Shown here: piece by piece, positions 11,054 through 22,355 of the stretch
How positions within the stretch are numbered: position 1 is the stretch's first letter
How the letters are laid out: each line of letters opens with the position of its first letter
The notes under the pieces: model-generated
The model's input: the letters and a program-made list of their open reading frames with translations, nothing else
The model's database searches: none
Told to the model about the DNA's origin: nothing
Assembly (NCBI GenBank): GCA_949752745.1
Contig: OX457031.1
Span: forward strand, 38,289,502-38,353,501
Source: Protula sp. h YS-2021
Lineage: Eukaryota; Annelida; Polychaeta; Sabellida; Serpulidae
DNA: 64,000 bases
Direction: 5' to 3'
Translations under genes and position numbers: made by a program

Positions 11054-11639
11054 TGGGCAATTAAAAATAAGCTTTTTTTACAATATGTAAAAATGGCGTC
11101 ATATGAAAATATAGCATGTAGTAAAGAAAATGAAAAGGTCAAATAAATATTTTAGTTAGTACTTTCCGCTATTTGCTACTGTGGATTCGACTCCCATAGA
11201 GTACTTCGTAGCAATTTCTTCTGTGATAAATTGGCACTGCACGGTAGATGCACAGCAAGAGCAGTACTACACCAGAACATATTACCAGCAAAGTGGTTAC
11301 AGATGCCACCAACATTTCTTCACAGGATAAAAATAGGATAAAGAGAATTGCTACATACTGATGACAAGGAGTTGCGATATAATTTTCTGTGCGTGTGGCT
11401 TAAAAATGTCAATGTTAATTTTTTTATAAATGCTTCTCTACCTATAGTTTAGATATGGGTGAATTTTCTGCATGTTAATACGAGATTGTCAGGGACATTG
11501 GGGTCAGATGGTATCTAGAAAATTAAGTACAAAAGGGTGCAGATTTCAAATTTCGAACGGTTAAAGGAATCACATTATCAACGTCCAAATTTGGACCATT
11601 GTTGATGTGCTGTCATGCAGAATTTACATCCTTTGCATG

Positions 11640-12395
11640 GTAATGAGTCTTAATTAACTACAGCTCTATAATTAGCGCAGAACTCAAGTCGATCAGGAAT
11701 TCGAGATAACCCATCAGCATTTCCGTGTTGTTTCCCAGGACGGTGCTGTACGATGATGTCGAACTGACTTAATTCTTCTATCCACCTGGCCAACATACCC
11801 TCAATATTTTTGAAATTTAAGAGCCAAGTTAAACTGTTATGATCGGTTCGCAAAATGAATTTTTTTCCTGAAAGATAATGGCGAAACTCTCGAGTGAAAC
11901 GAACAATGGCTAATAGCTCTTCCTTGTTGTACAGTACTTCCTATATGCAGGTTTTAGAACATAACTACCATGGGCGATTACTTTCTCTTGTCCAGTGTTA
12001 GGATCTAGTTGGAGAAGTTCTGCGCCAATAGCGTCTGTATCGAGAATGAATGTATTGTTTGGATCTGGATATGCAAGCACAGGTAAGCTAGCCATAATTC
12101 GGATTAATTCATCAAAAGCTTCTTGATGCTCTTTCTTCCACATTAATTTCACCTTCGGGCGAGAAATAGCGGCATAGCTTTTAATGTGTTCACGATGATA
12201 GTTAATGAAACCTAAAAACTTCTCTACTTCTTTGACGTTGTTAGGAATAGGCCAAGTTTTCACTTTTTCTACATTCTCTTGATTCACAGAAATACCGTAA
12301 CTTGACACTAACTTTCCAAGAAACAAGACTTCAGTTTGAAAAAGAATGGATTTTCTAGGTTTTAATTTCAGGTTATATTTCCTAAATCGTTCCAA
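11640..12395 (-). pseudogene. Gypsy element 2 RT thumb/connection and RNase H
   Basis: The frame 12395-11910 carries 'KLKPRKSILFQTEVLFLG', 'VSSYGISVNQENVEKV', 'VEKFLGFINYHREHIKSY' and the RNase H start 'TFILDTDAIGAELLQ' (first acidic residue). A separate frame at 11853-11650 carries the end of RNase H: 'MRTDHNSLTWLLNFKN', 'ARWIEELSQFDIIVQHRPG' and 'HGNADGLSRIP'. About 55 bases between them are frame-shifted. The integrase linker beyond 11650 is cut short. Confidence 0.88.
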
Positions 12396-12950
12396 GACCT
12401 TCCGGATATTTTGTAGATGTTCTTTGAAATTTTAACCTTAAACCTAATATCCTCGAGATATGCAAGGATTTCCTTCCATGTAAGTCCAAGAAGTAAGAGT
12501 TGAACTACTTGTTGAAATACAGCTGGAGCATTTGTTAAACCAAAGACCATTCTGTTGTATTCAAATAAACCGTATTTTGTAATAAACGCTGTTTTGTATC
12601 TATCATTTTCTTCTATTCGATTTGTCAGTAGCCGCTGTTCATGTCAAAAGTGCTGAATAATGTATTTCCGGCAAGGGTGTCCATGCATTCTTCTATTTAT
12701 GGAAGGGGAAAAATGTCTTTCGTTGTTACCGAATTTAATTTGCGATAATCAATGCACCATCTTACCGCCCTTTTTTTACTAACACGGGACAACTGGCCCA
12801 TTCTGAATTTGATGGTGAGATTACTCCTGACTTTAACATCGAATCTAAGTGTTCTTCTTCCTCTTTTTGAAAATTAAATGGTGTTCGTCTCATATTTTGT
12901 CGTATTGGCGTCTTTGGTGTCAATCTTCATTTTAATTTCACTAAAACATC
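12368..12950 (-). pseudogene. Gypsy element 2 reverse transcriptase palm
   Basis: The - strand shows '[19 protein letters not shown]' and '[19 protein letters not shown]' (RT motif B region). The catalytic box follows as 'ILAYLEDI', i.e. Y-L-E-D for the usual Y-L-D-D. The upstream part (12600-12830) is badly scrambled but keeps 'KMVHWLSQIKFGNN'-like traces of the fingers domain. The change in the catalytic aspartate means the enzyme would be dead even if the frame were open. Confidence 0.85.
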
Positions 12951-12956
12951 CTATTT

Positions 12957-13630
12957 CTAAATCGTGTTATAAAATACATCAGAAAATTGAATAAGTGTAT
13001 CGGATAATTGACTGGCTTCTGCATCAGAAAGATTTGTCGTTGATCGCAGGAAGGTCCTTAAGATGATCCGGTATGTCATGTAATGATTCGTCTTTTGTTT
13101 TAACACGTCGCACCTTTGGAAATTCTTCGCTGTTGTTCTAAAAATCCTCGATATTCGATGTTGTATAGTCGGTGGTTGATTCATTTTTGTCATCATCAGG
13201 AGTTTCTTCAACTATTTCTTGAACCTCAATGGCTGTTCCAACGAATTTGTCTTTGTTACAATACTGGGGACTTTTTGTTGGATTCATTATACTAATGACA
13301 ACTTCTTTTGTACCTTTTACTACAGTATGTGGTATGAGTAATTTGTTTGTCTTGTTATTGGAACTAATAACAAAGTCTTTGTCTTCGTCGATGTCCCCTA
13401 ACTGCTTTTGTTTTCACTACTGCTTCAGATGGTACTACAATTTTTCTTCTGATTTGAACCCTACATATTTCATATTCAGAATCTCGGTCCCTAACAATCG
13501 TAATTGGAATTTTTGTCTTCTTTATAACCAGTTGATTTTGTTCTAAGTCTACAATGACGTTGTTGTTCAAAAGTAATTACAGATAACCCTTTTGATTTTT
13601 TTTTGCCAAAGTATTTCTCGAATTTTGTGA
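12957..13630 (-). pseudogene. Gypsy element 2 protease/linker region
   Basis: Two frames (13570-13364 and 13211-12957) sit between gag and RT. The first has 'LVIKKTKIPITIVRDRDSEY' and a basic tail. The second ends in 'SDAEASQLSDTLIQFSDVF', the short acidic segment that precedes RT in Gypsy pol ('...LLxEFxDVF'). I could not find an intact D-T-G protease motif, so the protease assignment rests on position alone. Confidence 0.5.
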
Positions 13631-13649
13631 TGTTGTCGTCGATTGCCCG

Positions 13650-14847
13650 TTAATTGTTGACTTTGGTGGTGGGGCTGTCGTTCCGGTTCCTAATAGTTTG
13701 GGTTTTCTTTTTGCAAGCTGACTTTTTTATTCCCGTTTGCTTCACAGCTTCATTAATGTTCTCAGGCGCCGGAGTCTGGTCGGCAATTATGAATGCTGCT
13801 CCCTTGTTAGCACAACCCCTCAAGAAGGCTTCGACGGCTAGCGATTTAGACATTTGATCATTTGATGTTGGATATGCTTGTTGAACTAATCGGTAAATTT
13901 GTTCAGCAAATTCATCTTCTTTCTCATCCACATACTGTTTAATGGAGGCAAGCTGTCTTCTTGTTGTTGTTTCGCCTTCCTTCTTACCGTATCTTTCTTC
14001 TAAACGCCTCACCAGCTCTTGATAATTTTCCTTGACTTTGGTAGGTAGAACGTCTTTAAATTCGGCTGCTCCATCACGTAAGGCAAAATTAGAAAATCGA
14101 GTCTGTTACGCTCACTGACGTCTAACTTGTCTATGACGGCACGAAATGTTGATATGAAAGCCTCCCATGAGCTTTTCCCGTCAAATTTTGGTAATGTAGT
14201 AATAATCTTTGACCAATTATTTTGATTTTGGGATCTTTGTTTTGTCGTTCTTGTGTATATCATCTGTTGTTGTGATCTTGAGGAGTAGTGTCTTGAAAAG
14301 GAATGCGACCAGCATCATACAGCTCTTGTTGTTATTCCGTAGCATGCTGCTGTATTCTATGAGACTGGTTAGCTACCCTTATCTCTTGTGAAATTTGTTG
14401 TTCATCTGTATGATCGTATGTGTTATCCATATCTGCATGTTCTTTTTCCTTGTCTCTATCTGATCGTGATGTTGTTCCAATTGATGCTAGCCCCTCATCA
14501 ACTTTCTCTATAATTTCTGTGGTCATAACTTTTTCATGTTCATGAAGAGCGTGTGCTAGCTTGACGTCCAACTCTTGAGTAATTTCTTCAGTTATTTCTT
14601 TTTTCAGCTCACTTTTCTGTGACACAAGCATCATTTTTAACTGAAATAGCATGTCCTTCCGATCTTGTTTTAATCGTTCGTCTGATTCTTGTCGATCTCT
14701 CCGCATGATTTCTTCGTATTCTTTCCTATTCATCATAAGTCTGTCCTCTAACTAATTCAGACTTTTTGTCAATACGCTAGCGGTGACGTCTTCTTCTTTA
14801 CATTCTTTCTTTTCCCCTATCTTTAACTTTGAACCTTTGGGTGGCAT
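13650..14847 (-). pseudogene. gag: Gypsy element 2 gag with coiled-coil N-terminus
   Basis: The start is taken at ATG 14847 ('MPPKGSKLKIGEKK'). One TAG (14752-14754) interrupts before 'LEDRLMMNRKEYEEIMRRD'. Residues to about 14500 are heptad-like, rich in Glu/Lys/Leu, and predict a coiled coil. After frame changes the capsid-type region follows: 'PKFDGKSSWEAFISTFRAV', 'RRLEERYGKKEGETTTRRQL' and 'KEDEFAEQIYRLVQQAYP'. This is the capsid organisation of metazoan Gypsy gag proteins. The end is basic and lacks a clear CCHC knuckle. Confidence 0.8.
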
Positions 14848-17184
14848 CTTGTACTCGCTTGTTCCGGCACGATATGTCAAATTTGGATTGATGTGTTCAT
14901 TATAAGAAACCAAAGATTATCCAAATTATCCTGTTTTATGGTTATCTAACAAAACAGCTGTGAACAATGAACAATGAAAAAAAAACTTATTGGAAATTTA
15001 AGTTTTACATAAATTTTAACAATTTATTCATAAATTGGATTGATGTTTATAGATTTGTTCATGTAATTGTAGTATAATGGATGAATTTTGAGTATATGCA
15101 ATGCTTTGTAATGATTTCAATGAGTTTTTGTGAAAATAAGATCAAAGTACAAGTGTATTTAAATGAATTTGATACAATTTTCAATATATTTGGACAATAA
15201 AATGGTATGAATAGTGATAATATGTTTTCGTTTTAATGTATCGCTGTGACGTCTTAAAGATTAAGGGCTATTTTATGAATTTTGAGTTTTATATATGTGT
15301 ATTATTGGTGTTTTTTTAAGATTTTTGGAAAAGTTCTGTATGGATTGGATCAAGCAAAAAGTTAAGATTTTTTATTGAAATATACAGAATATGCACATAT
15401 TTTGTTAATAATATAACTAATGTTGATCTTCCACCTAGTTTTGCCTACCTAAATAATAGACAAGCTCTTTCTGGAAAATCCTGTTCGAAGTACGTTGTAT
15501 ACCACAAATGTACAAAAAATACAGTTTTCGCCATAGAGGTGTTTTGAATACAAGTCTAATTAAATACAAAGTGTGTTCTATCAAAAGATATGCTTTTCAG
15601 TGATTTTTTTCAGTTTGCGGCACTATTAACAGACCTCCATTCAGTTCCCAACGTTGAAAACCTACTGGTAGAAATTTCTTGCAGACTGCTATGCCTCTGA
15701 CCCGAAAGAGCCAGTGATGTTTCGAATATTGACAGCTGATCACGTGGCCATGGACCACAATTAATTTTACATAGACTTTCTGTATAACATTTTGAAATCT
15801 GGCACTCTCCACAACATTGCACGATCTAAAACAACCACAAAATCAGATGTACTGGACCTTTAGAAGAACAGAAATAGCCAGAAAAATGGGGGTCTTTCGT
15901 TTCGATGTTATGCTATGCTGATTGAAAAATAGCAACCTTGCGATTCCCAAGTTTTGGCCGATTTCCACCTATATTTTGCTGATTTTTAAAAAAATGCTAC
16001 GCATAAAATAATAACTATTTCACAGCAATATTTTTTCCTAGAACAATCCAGCCTATTGTGAATATTTTACAACAATAACTTTTATTTATTTACTGCACAT
16101 GTGTTAAATAATAATACATTTACCGCGGCACTGCTTTTGTTTTTACTCCTTGCGTGTTTATGTTCTACCAGGAAATGTAATTGTGGTCCATGGCCAGGTA
16201 GAATCAGGAAATGAACAAGAATACTGAAATATACTTGGTATAGCAATTACTATGCTATGTTAGAGATGTACGCAGCATCGTATATATTTCTAGCATGGAA
16301 TACAATCAGCTGATCGTTAATGTCTATATAGGTAAGTGTGGTTTTATGACTTCATAGAATCTTGCCAAAACACACTGATTATATTATGTATGTATCAAAA
16401 CACCTCAATATGGTTATGTATGAATGACAACAGTACTAATCTGATGTCAAATCAATACTAATTAACTATATTATATGGTGCTTTGCTAGAACTCAAAATT
16501 TAATTATCGCTCAATTGTTACTTGTAAAGCAGGTTTTTAAGTTTTACCAATTGGAACTTGGTTAACGTGGATATAATATAAGAATAAATATTGTAGCTTG
16601 ATTTGTATAGCTACAAGTTCTAAATTACACTCCTATATGATACGGTTAAAAGAAGCAAACAAATAGCACAAAGTTCAAAATGTAATTTTTCAATTTTTGA
16701 CAAAAACAAAAAAATTATGCTATGGGCATTATAATAATACACTGTACCAAATTAATTTAGGATCTAACTTGTTTTTAAGCTTGAAATCGAACTATGAATT
16801 TTATAAATGTTGGGTTGTTATGGAAACTATGACAACAAAAAATTCGAATGTGTGGCGCGAAATATCAAAGTCAAAATTTTACTGAAAATCACTGTCAGAT
16901 CGCAATTTTTACTATTCTTATGAATATATATATATTGTCCACGTGAGATATCACCGAAGACCAGTACCAATGTGGTAAAACTCACCTGAATATACTTTTG
17001 CTGGCAGTTAACCACTTCGTCTGCTCGTCATATGGAATACTCGGTGAGGTCTTGGTTATCGGCAGGTAACTCGTGCTGTTGGTTCCACTGTTTGGTAGCC
17101 ATCCCGGGCGTTGTACATTATTTAATAACTGAGGATTATTTATCAATATCGATATAAATACAAAATATCAATATCAGTTTCAAG
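14848..17184. other. AT-rich intergenic stretch
   Basis: No gene is supported. The first few hundred bases may include the 5' UTR and LTR of Gypsy element 2 (its upstream side on the - strand), but no second LTR exists to define it. The short - strand frames at 15597-15822 are Cys-rich in one frame but have no recognised domain. A 19-bp segment (TAATTGTGGTCCATGGCCA) occurs in opposite orientations at 15745-15763 and 16178-16196. The rest is poor in coding signal. Confidence 0.5.
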
Positions 17185-17560
17185 ACAATATTCATACCCT
17201 TTTTATGCATGTCTGAGAGGAAATTTATGACCTTTACCACAGAAGCTTGAAAGGATATATCCCCCGTTCAAGAGCCAAGCCACTCCAGTTACGCCAGGTG
17301 TATTTGTAAGAGGTTTTTGTGCCATCTCTCCATCTGTTTGCTAGAACGTTTCTAGCGACCTCTGAAAAACCTCGCATTTCAGCTCTTCTCTGCACACTTT
17401 CCACGTCGTCAACGTCAATGCACCTGTCTCCATCAAAGGATGCCTCTGGCCTAGTGGTCCTGTTAATAAACTCGTCATCGGCGGCAGCAAAACAGGCCGT
17501 TCAACCAACATTTCTAGCAGATTCGGATACCATGGTTGCTTTGACCAAGCCGGTGCTATC
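17185..17560 (-). pseudogene. DIRS element 1 tyrosine recombinase, N-terminal fragment
   Basis: After 'QPWYPNLLEMLVERPVLLP', the usual linker between RNase H and recombinase, comes 'EVFQRSLETF'. A frame change then leads into 'NRWRDGTKTSYKYTWRNWS' and 'LERGIYPF', and after another change 'VVKVINFLSDMHKKGYEY'. This is the SAM-like core-binding domain of DIRS recombinases. The catalytic R-H-R-Y part is absent because similarity ends at about 17185. Confidence 0.7.
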
Positions 17561-18375
17561 AAGGTCACTTCTGCCACCTCTTTCCGGATTTTCTTCAAAA
17601 TTCGTCCAATCAGACAAAATGGTGGAAACGCATAGGCCTGCTACCTCTTCCACTTCTCTTGCAACGCATCCGTGTCCATAGCCTTCCGATCCGGTTTCCA
17701 GCTTTAATACTTTCCTGACTTTGGCATTCAGTGTGTCTGCAAAAAGATCTGGCTGAAATGGACCCCATTTCCGTTCCATATGCCGGAAAATCTCCTTGGA
17801 CAAGCTCCAGTTGCTGGAATCTGCCATCTCCTCCTGAGATAGCGCATCGGCCATTAAGTTTTCCTTGCCCCGTAGATAGATCGCCGAAAGTGCTATCTTC
17901 CTCTTCATGCAAAACTACCAGATTTCCGTTGCAATCTGTAACAACCGCCTTGACGTTGTGGTTGCATTCTTGTTCACCTGTGCCTCTGAGGTTATATTGT
18001 CCATGTGCAGAATCAAATGTATGTCGGTTATTCGCCTTGCAAACGATTTCACCGCCAGTGTGGCTACCTTCAATTCATTGGCATTTATATGCCAGTCATC
18101 TGGCGACCAATACCCCGCTATCTTTTGATCCATCGCCTACGCTGGCATCCTTCCCCGGTCGCATCCGTTGTTATGTGGTACTCTTTCTGGGGTTCAACAA
18201 GGACTTCCCGTTTGTCACCTCGAGATTCTGCTCCTACCACATCAAGTCTTGGCGGCATTCTGGCCCAAGAGGCATCTCTGTTTCGTAACTCCGTCCTCTC
18301 ATCAGCGCTTTTGTGCTCGCCATTTGGAGATAGAGATAGTGCAGTGGTGATCGAGGACGTTAATCTTCCCACCAA
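17560..18375 (-). pseudogene. DIRS element 1 RNase H and linker
   Basis: Segments in order are 'EYHITTDATGEG' (first catalytic Asp), 'GYWSPDDWHINANELKVATL' (Glu), 'LILHMDNITSEAQVNKNAT' (second Asp) and 'LSAIYLRGKENLMADALSQE' (third). 'WGPFQPDLFAD' then follows, characteristic of DIRS/Pao-like RNase H to recombinase linkers. They lie in at least two frames (18375-18118, 18133-17915, 17908-17501). Confidence 0.85.
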
Positions 18376-18549
18376 TTTTGCTAGTTCTCAAGCACTTACC
18401 TCGTTTTTCCTCAAAATGGACCTGCAATCGGCTACGATCCTTTTTATCTTTTTAATCGGCAATAAAAGCGTCATTTCGACCCAATTTATCACCATCGCTC
18501 GATATTCAATTACCTGACAGAGTACTTGTACCGTCTTCTCCCAATTAAA

Positions 18550-19100
18550 TCAGAAACCCCAAATTTTCTAAGACAAAAACGATCGTCTCTGAATTCTTCC
18601 GGGTTTTTGTTCAATACTATGAGATCGTCCAGAAAACATCCTGACCCGAATTCCTATCCTTCTCAAAAAAGCGATTACCGGTCTTAATAACTTATAGCTT
18701 TGTAAGCAATCGAAGAGCTGAGCGTTGGCCGAATGCCATGACCAGGAACTGATAAAGTTTTCCTTTCCACCGAAATCTGAGAAATTTCCGCGTGTTCGAT
18801 GCATGAAAACGCTGCAATATGCGTCCTTGAGAACTAACTTCATCATAAAATCCCCCGTTTAGTTCCTTGAGATTGAACACTGGACGCATCCCCCGTCTTT
18901 TTTCTCCCTCGGGAAAAGATGTCCTAAAAACTGCCCCTGCACTTCTGCCGTCTCCTCTATCTCCTGCTCTATCAGTTCATGCTCGTTTAGACTGAATTTT
19001 AGACAAGCTCTGTCTATTCCCGTCGGGGGTTTGTCTATCCAATCGATCTCCAGTCCTGTCACTACCTGCAGGATAAACCTGTCTTTGGTCATTTTTTCCC
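18550..19100 (-). pseudogene. DIRS element 1 reverse transcriptase
   Basis: The - strand has 'GHLFPREKKDGG', 'MRPVFNLKELNGGFY', 'LVLKDAYCSVFMHRT' (motif A with its Asp), 'KFLRFRWKGKLYQFLVMAFG' and 'LLRPVIAFLRRIGIR'. The catalytic box is kept as 'CFLDDLIVLNKNP' near 18625, but in a different frame from the preceding segment. Two or three indels therefore break the RT. Confidence 0.85.
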
Positions 19101-19580
19101 AATTTTTTTAGAAAATGTTTTATCCCCCCCTACCAGACGACTGGAGTTTAGGTACCTTAGATCTCCCAAACCTAGAGCTAGCGCTTCGTATCTTATCTGA
19201 ACACGCCTTGATACACGCCTAGTAACCCTTTTGGTTGTGGTTTCTTATTTCTACTGGAAATTGAACTTCCAGCTGTCGTAACCGTGAACTTAACTTCGTC
19301 GGACCAACGACACTTAACTGTTCAGTACCCGGCTCTATAAGTCGTGGACAGGCGATACTCCCCACCGCCTCTGCCGCGAACTCCATCCCTGCTTCCCCGC
19401 AGGCTGTCCCTGCCAAACCTCTCGTTGTACGAAAGGCCCCAACCTTGGGAAATTCTGGCCGAGGGCCCTGAGTGAAAGGGCCAGCTAGTCGGAGCCAGTG
19501 CTTTCTTTAGTTCTCTTTTTCTTTCTTGCGTTTCACTAAATCGAACAGAGTTTTAACTAACAATTCGGTATTATCCGCGT

Positions 19581-20309
19581 TTAATTGCTGCTCTTCCTGA
19601 ACACGCAGCTTCTGGGCCTTCTTAGAGGCGCCCAAAATCGGTGAAAGTATAGGCCACCTCCTGTGTAATTTGCCACATTAACTTGCCCCAGGGCTATGAT
19701 CATTTTTTCAAAGAGCCTACACATTTCAGGTATAGACATGGAGGAATAGGTTTTGTCTCGGTTACTCTTGTCCATTTCTTTCCAAGCCATTATCACTGGA
19801 GCCTCAGCCTTCATAAAGGCGGTCTGTACTTTTGCAAGATTTCTATCGTTCTTAAGTGTCTTCACATCACTCACGAACATGTCAGCAAACTTCTCATCAA
19901 GTTTTGGGGCCTTCAACGCATTTTCCTTGGGGATATCAATGTCCTCCAACACCCGCTCCATGTTCTCTTCATTGAGAAACGTGAAATGTTTCAACAAAAA
20001 TTTTCTAAGATGGGTTGGGAGAACTAGGCCAAACTGGTCAGCAGTGGGATGGAATATGTTAAGATCGTCATCCAAGCTGTCGGTGTCCGAATTAGCATAT
20101 TTACCGGAATTTTTTTTACGCTTGAAACACTCGTTCTGGGAGACAAGGAGACAAGGAATCGCTATCGCATGCGGATTTACGCGTTTAGAGGATTCATCCA
20201 GTTTTTTGCGTGTCAAATGGCTGTCCATTGCTCTTGTCGAACGACTATGTATGTTAAATGCCAAATGGCTAGGGTTTTCCGAACATTTAGAAGGCGATTC
20301 ATGTTCCAT
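19581..20309 (-). pseudogene. DIRS element 1 gag-like ORF1
   Basis: This is a 242-codon frame that opens at ATG 20309. The basic N-terminus (about 85 residues) is followed by an acidic patch ('NSDTDSLDDDLNIF') and a helical region ('FGLVLPTHLRKFLLKHF', 'KAPKLDEKFADMFVSDVK', 'QTAFMKAEAPVIMAWKEMDK'), which resembles ORF1 of animal DIRS elements. The frame diverges after about 19640. A continuation ('LSSRLRQLEVQFPVEIRN', 19416-19219) lies in another frame before RT. I call it a pseudogene because the element is truncated. Confidence 0.7.
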
Positions 20310-20769
20310 GTAAAAATCATTTATTTCTCATGATGTTTAGTGATAAAAAGATATGTTTACATATGCAATAGGTACTTTCAAAACTGGTTGGTTGTAGTAG
20401 GTGTTGTGACCAATGTTGTGTCCATTTCCAATCAGCCTCGAAACTTGTATGTTTGTGTACATGAATCGTTAAAAAAATACAGATCTGTTTCGTTTTTTTA
20501 CATTTGTAGCAGTTATTAAGTTAGGGTTAGTTTATTTTCGGATGAATCTGTGAAAAAACACACGAAGGAAGGCTACCCAAATAATATTTTGTAAAGACAT
20601 GAATGTTTTTATTCATCGCTTCACATATTAAGGGGTGGTTGTTTCCATTTGTCCGTTAGAAAAGGGTTCAACTTTTGTCCACTTTTTGCAAACCATTGAA
20701 GGACTATCACGCACAGCTGTAACCATTCTACATTTTTGCGCCAGATGCCTAAACTCTTTTTAAAATAAC

Positions 20770-20825
20770 TTGTTTTAATATTTGTTTGCATCATAAATTG
20801 TTTTAATATTTGTTTGCATCATAAA
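20770..20825. repeat. 28-bp tandem duplication
   Basis: The sequence TTGTTTTAATATTTGTTTGC plus ATCATAAA occurs twice back to back. It is probably a slippage or short-patch duplication. Confidence 0.9.
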
Positions 20826-20959
20826 TAATTTTTTGTGAGAGATATCTGTTTATGTTTCTTCCGATACTGAGCATTCGTTTTGCTATATTCTCGTTAAAAA
20901 TAATTTTCATATTCCCCTGCAGTTACCTTAATTAATGATACAATTTGTTGCTGTAATAA

Positions 20960-22230
20960 CAGGTAACCGAATGATATCAGTGTGTGATTTCGGGTTATCA
21001 AGATATCTCAAGATATGCGGTGTTTGTTTAGGAAACGTGGAACGTTCTGTCGCAGTGCAGATAACTTTGGTTCGATGATAACAGAGAGAATCGTATCATT
21101 TTATTTTAATTTATTTTATTTTAAATAATCTTAAGGGGTCGTGATAGGAAATACTTGCATTAGAAACTTGAACAAGAAAAAATATTTAGTGCTTATCCCT
21201 TAATGCGTGTTTCTTATTTTACTTGCTTTTTATTCTTTACAAATTTGTATATTTCATTTAGCAAATTACTTTTGAGCATTTAATTTTTTCAAATAGAAAA
21301 GAATCGAAATAGTCATTCGTAATATCAAAATGGCCTGCGCCCTCCTTAAACGATTCTGCTACATAGTTTTCAGTCTTATCTTTTGATAACTATTGCTGAC
21401 CCAATGATATCATTATTTCATTTCGAGCCAAAATTTTGTGAGTAACGTCTTTAAAAGAATACGGTGAAAATTAAACATTGGCATATAGTGATCGTGATAT
21501 GAACAATTCAGCTGACCCAGTGATATCAGTATTTGATGTCGGGCGGAAATAATGTAAGTGGTGTGTTTTTAAAAATACCGTAATCTGACAGCTTTGGTCC
21601 AGGAAACCTCTTCTGCCAATGATATCACTCTAATAACAAACGAATCTTGTCATTTTTATCTAAAGTCTTTTTAGAAATAATTAGGTCTGTGAAATGATTT
21701 GAATACCTGAATATTTTGGCCGAATGATATTTATAAACAGAAGTATAACAGAAAATGACTTGACAAGAAATCATTCAACAAAAGTCCTGTGATTAGAGTC
21801 TGGTAAATCTATAACACAAAATTAATGTCATCGGGCCAGTTCTTCATTTCCATATATGAATCATGTATGTTAATCTATTCTTTTACACACATTATCTTTG
21901 TTTGATAAAAAGGTTTCGATATTTGATCAAATTTCATTGACTCACTGAACTGCACACGGCTGATATCATTCGTTCAAGTTTTTGTTCAATACATTCGCAT
22001 CAGTATTTCAAACAGAGTTACCCATTTATTTCCCATTTTGTTGTGATGATAGCTTTGGTTATGTTCATGTAAACACTGATACATTTCGCACAGCTGGTTG
22101 GTTTGTTTACACTGATAGATTTCGCTCGGGTGATACTTGTTTGCATCAATGATTGACTTAATACAATCACTTGACCGAATGATATCATTCGTTCAGGAAA
22201 ATTGACCCAATGATATCATTGGGTCAATGA
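20960..22230. repeat. Decayed array of palindromic TGATATCA-centred units
   Basis: TGATATCA occurs exactly seven times, at 20972, 21405, 21521, 21620, 21961, 22180 and 22211, usually preceded by GACC[CG]A. Flanking sequence also aligns between 21398-21500 and 21513-21600 (about 115-bp period), so this is an eroded tandem repeat. The last two sites are a 16-bp perfect palindrome (22176-22191) and a 28-bp perfect palindrome (22201-22228, core ACCCAATGATATCATTGGGT). Confidence 0.75.
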
Positions 22231-22273
22231 TGGGAATTGGTTGCAGCAATAGGGCAAATAGATGGATGGATGG

Positions 22274-22274
22274 C

Positions 22275-22355
<81 letters not shown>
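22274..22355. repeat. GATA tetranucleotide microsatellite
   Basis: About twenty uninterrupted GATA units follow a short GATG/GATG lead-in. It is a simple sequence repeat, probably polymorphic in length. Confidence 0.97.

Larger units (their letters stand above)
8211..11575. repeat. Dispersed repeat, copy A, with nested MITEs
   Basis: Blocks of this stretch recur in the same order and direction at 29600-31400 (copy B). Examples are GCAAGCGTCGTTAATAAACG (8238 and 9138 here; 29629 there), the GTGCGTTCTTCACCTTTGG region near 9826, the ATTATCGCCC...CGATTTAACGCACCGGAT block (10055-10185), and the block 11085-11400 with ATTCGACTCCCA, AGAACATATTACCAG and GGAGTTGCGATAT. Copy A has its ~80-bp start twice (8215-8292 and 9115-9192, exactly 900 bp apart) and extra insertions. 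No protein is recognised. The repeat's class is unknown to me. Confidence 0.65.
11576..14847 (-). mobile_element. Second Gypsy-type LTR retrotransposon, decayed and 3'-truncated
   Basis: Read on the - strand, gag (14847 to about 13650), a poorly preserved protease region, RT (about 12950-12300) and RNase H (about 12300-11650) follow each other. Just after RNase H comes 'LPCKGCKFC', the conserved linker before integrase. Similarity then ends at about 11576 where dispersed-repeat copy A begins. Integrase and 3' LTR are gone. Frames are broken by many indels and stops. The family differs from element 1: gag has a long coiled-coil N-terminus and no visible zinc knuckle. Confidence 0.85.
17185..20330 (-). 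mobile_element. DIRS-like tyrosine-recombinase retrotransposon, - strand, truncated
   Basis: On the - strand: a gag-like ORF (20309-19581), RT (about 19100-18550), RNase H (about 18250-17800) and the start of the recombinase domain (about 17560-17185). This is the gene order of DIRS elements. The recombinase breaks off after its N-terminal core-binding part, so the catalytic half and terminal repeats are missing. Frames are broken in RT and recombinase. The coding part is richer in GC than its surroundings. Confidence 0.85.

Noticed and set aside
15597..15822. Cys-rich - strand frame ('CCGECQISKC...')
   Set aside because: Only the first third is Cys-rich, another frame is equally open over the same bases, and no signal peptide or splice sites fit.
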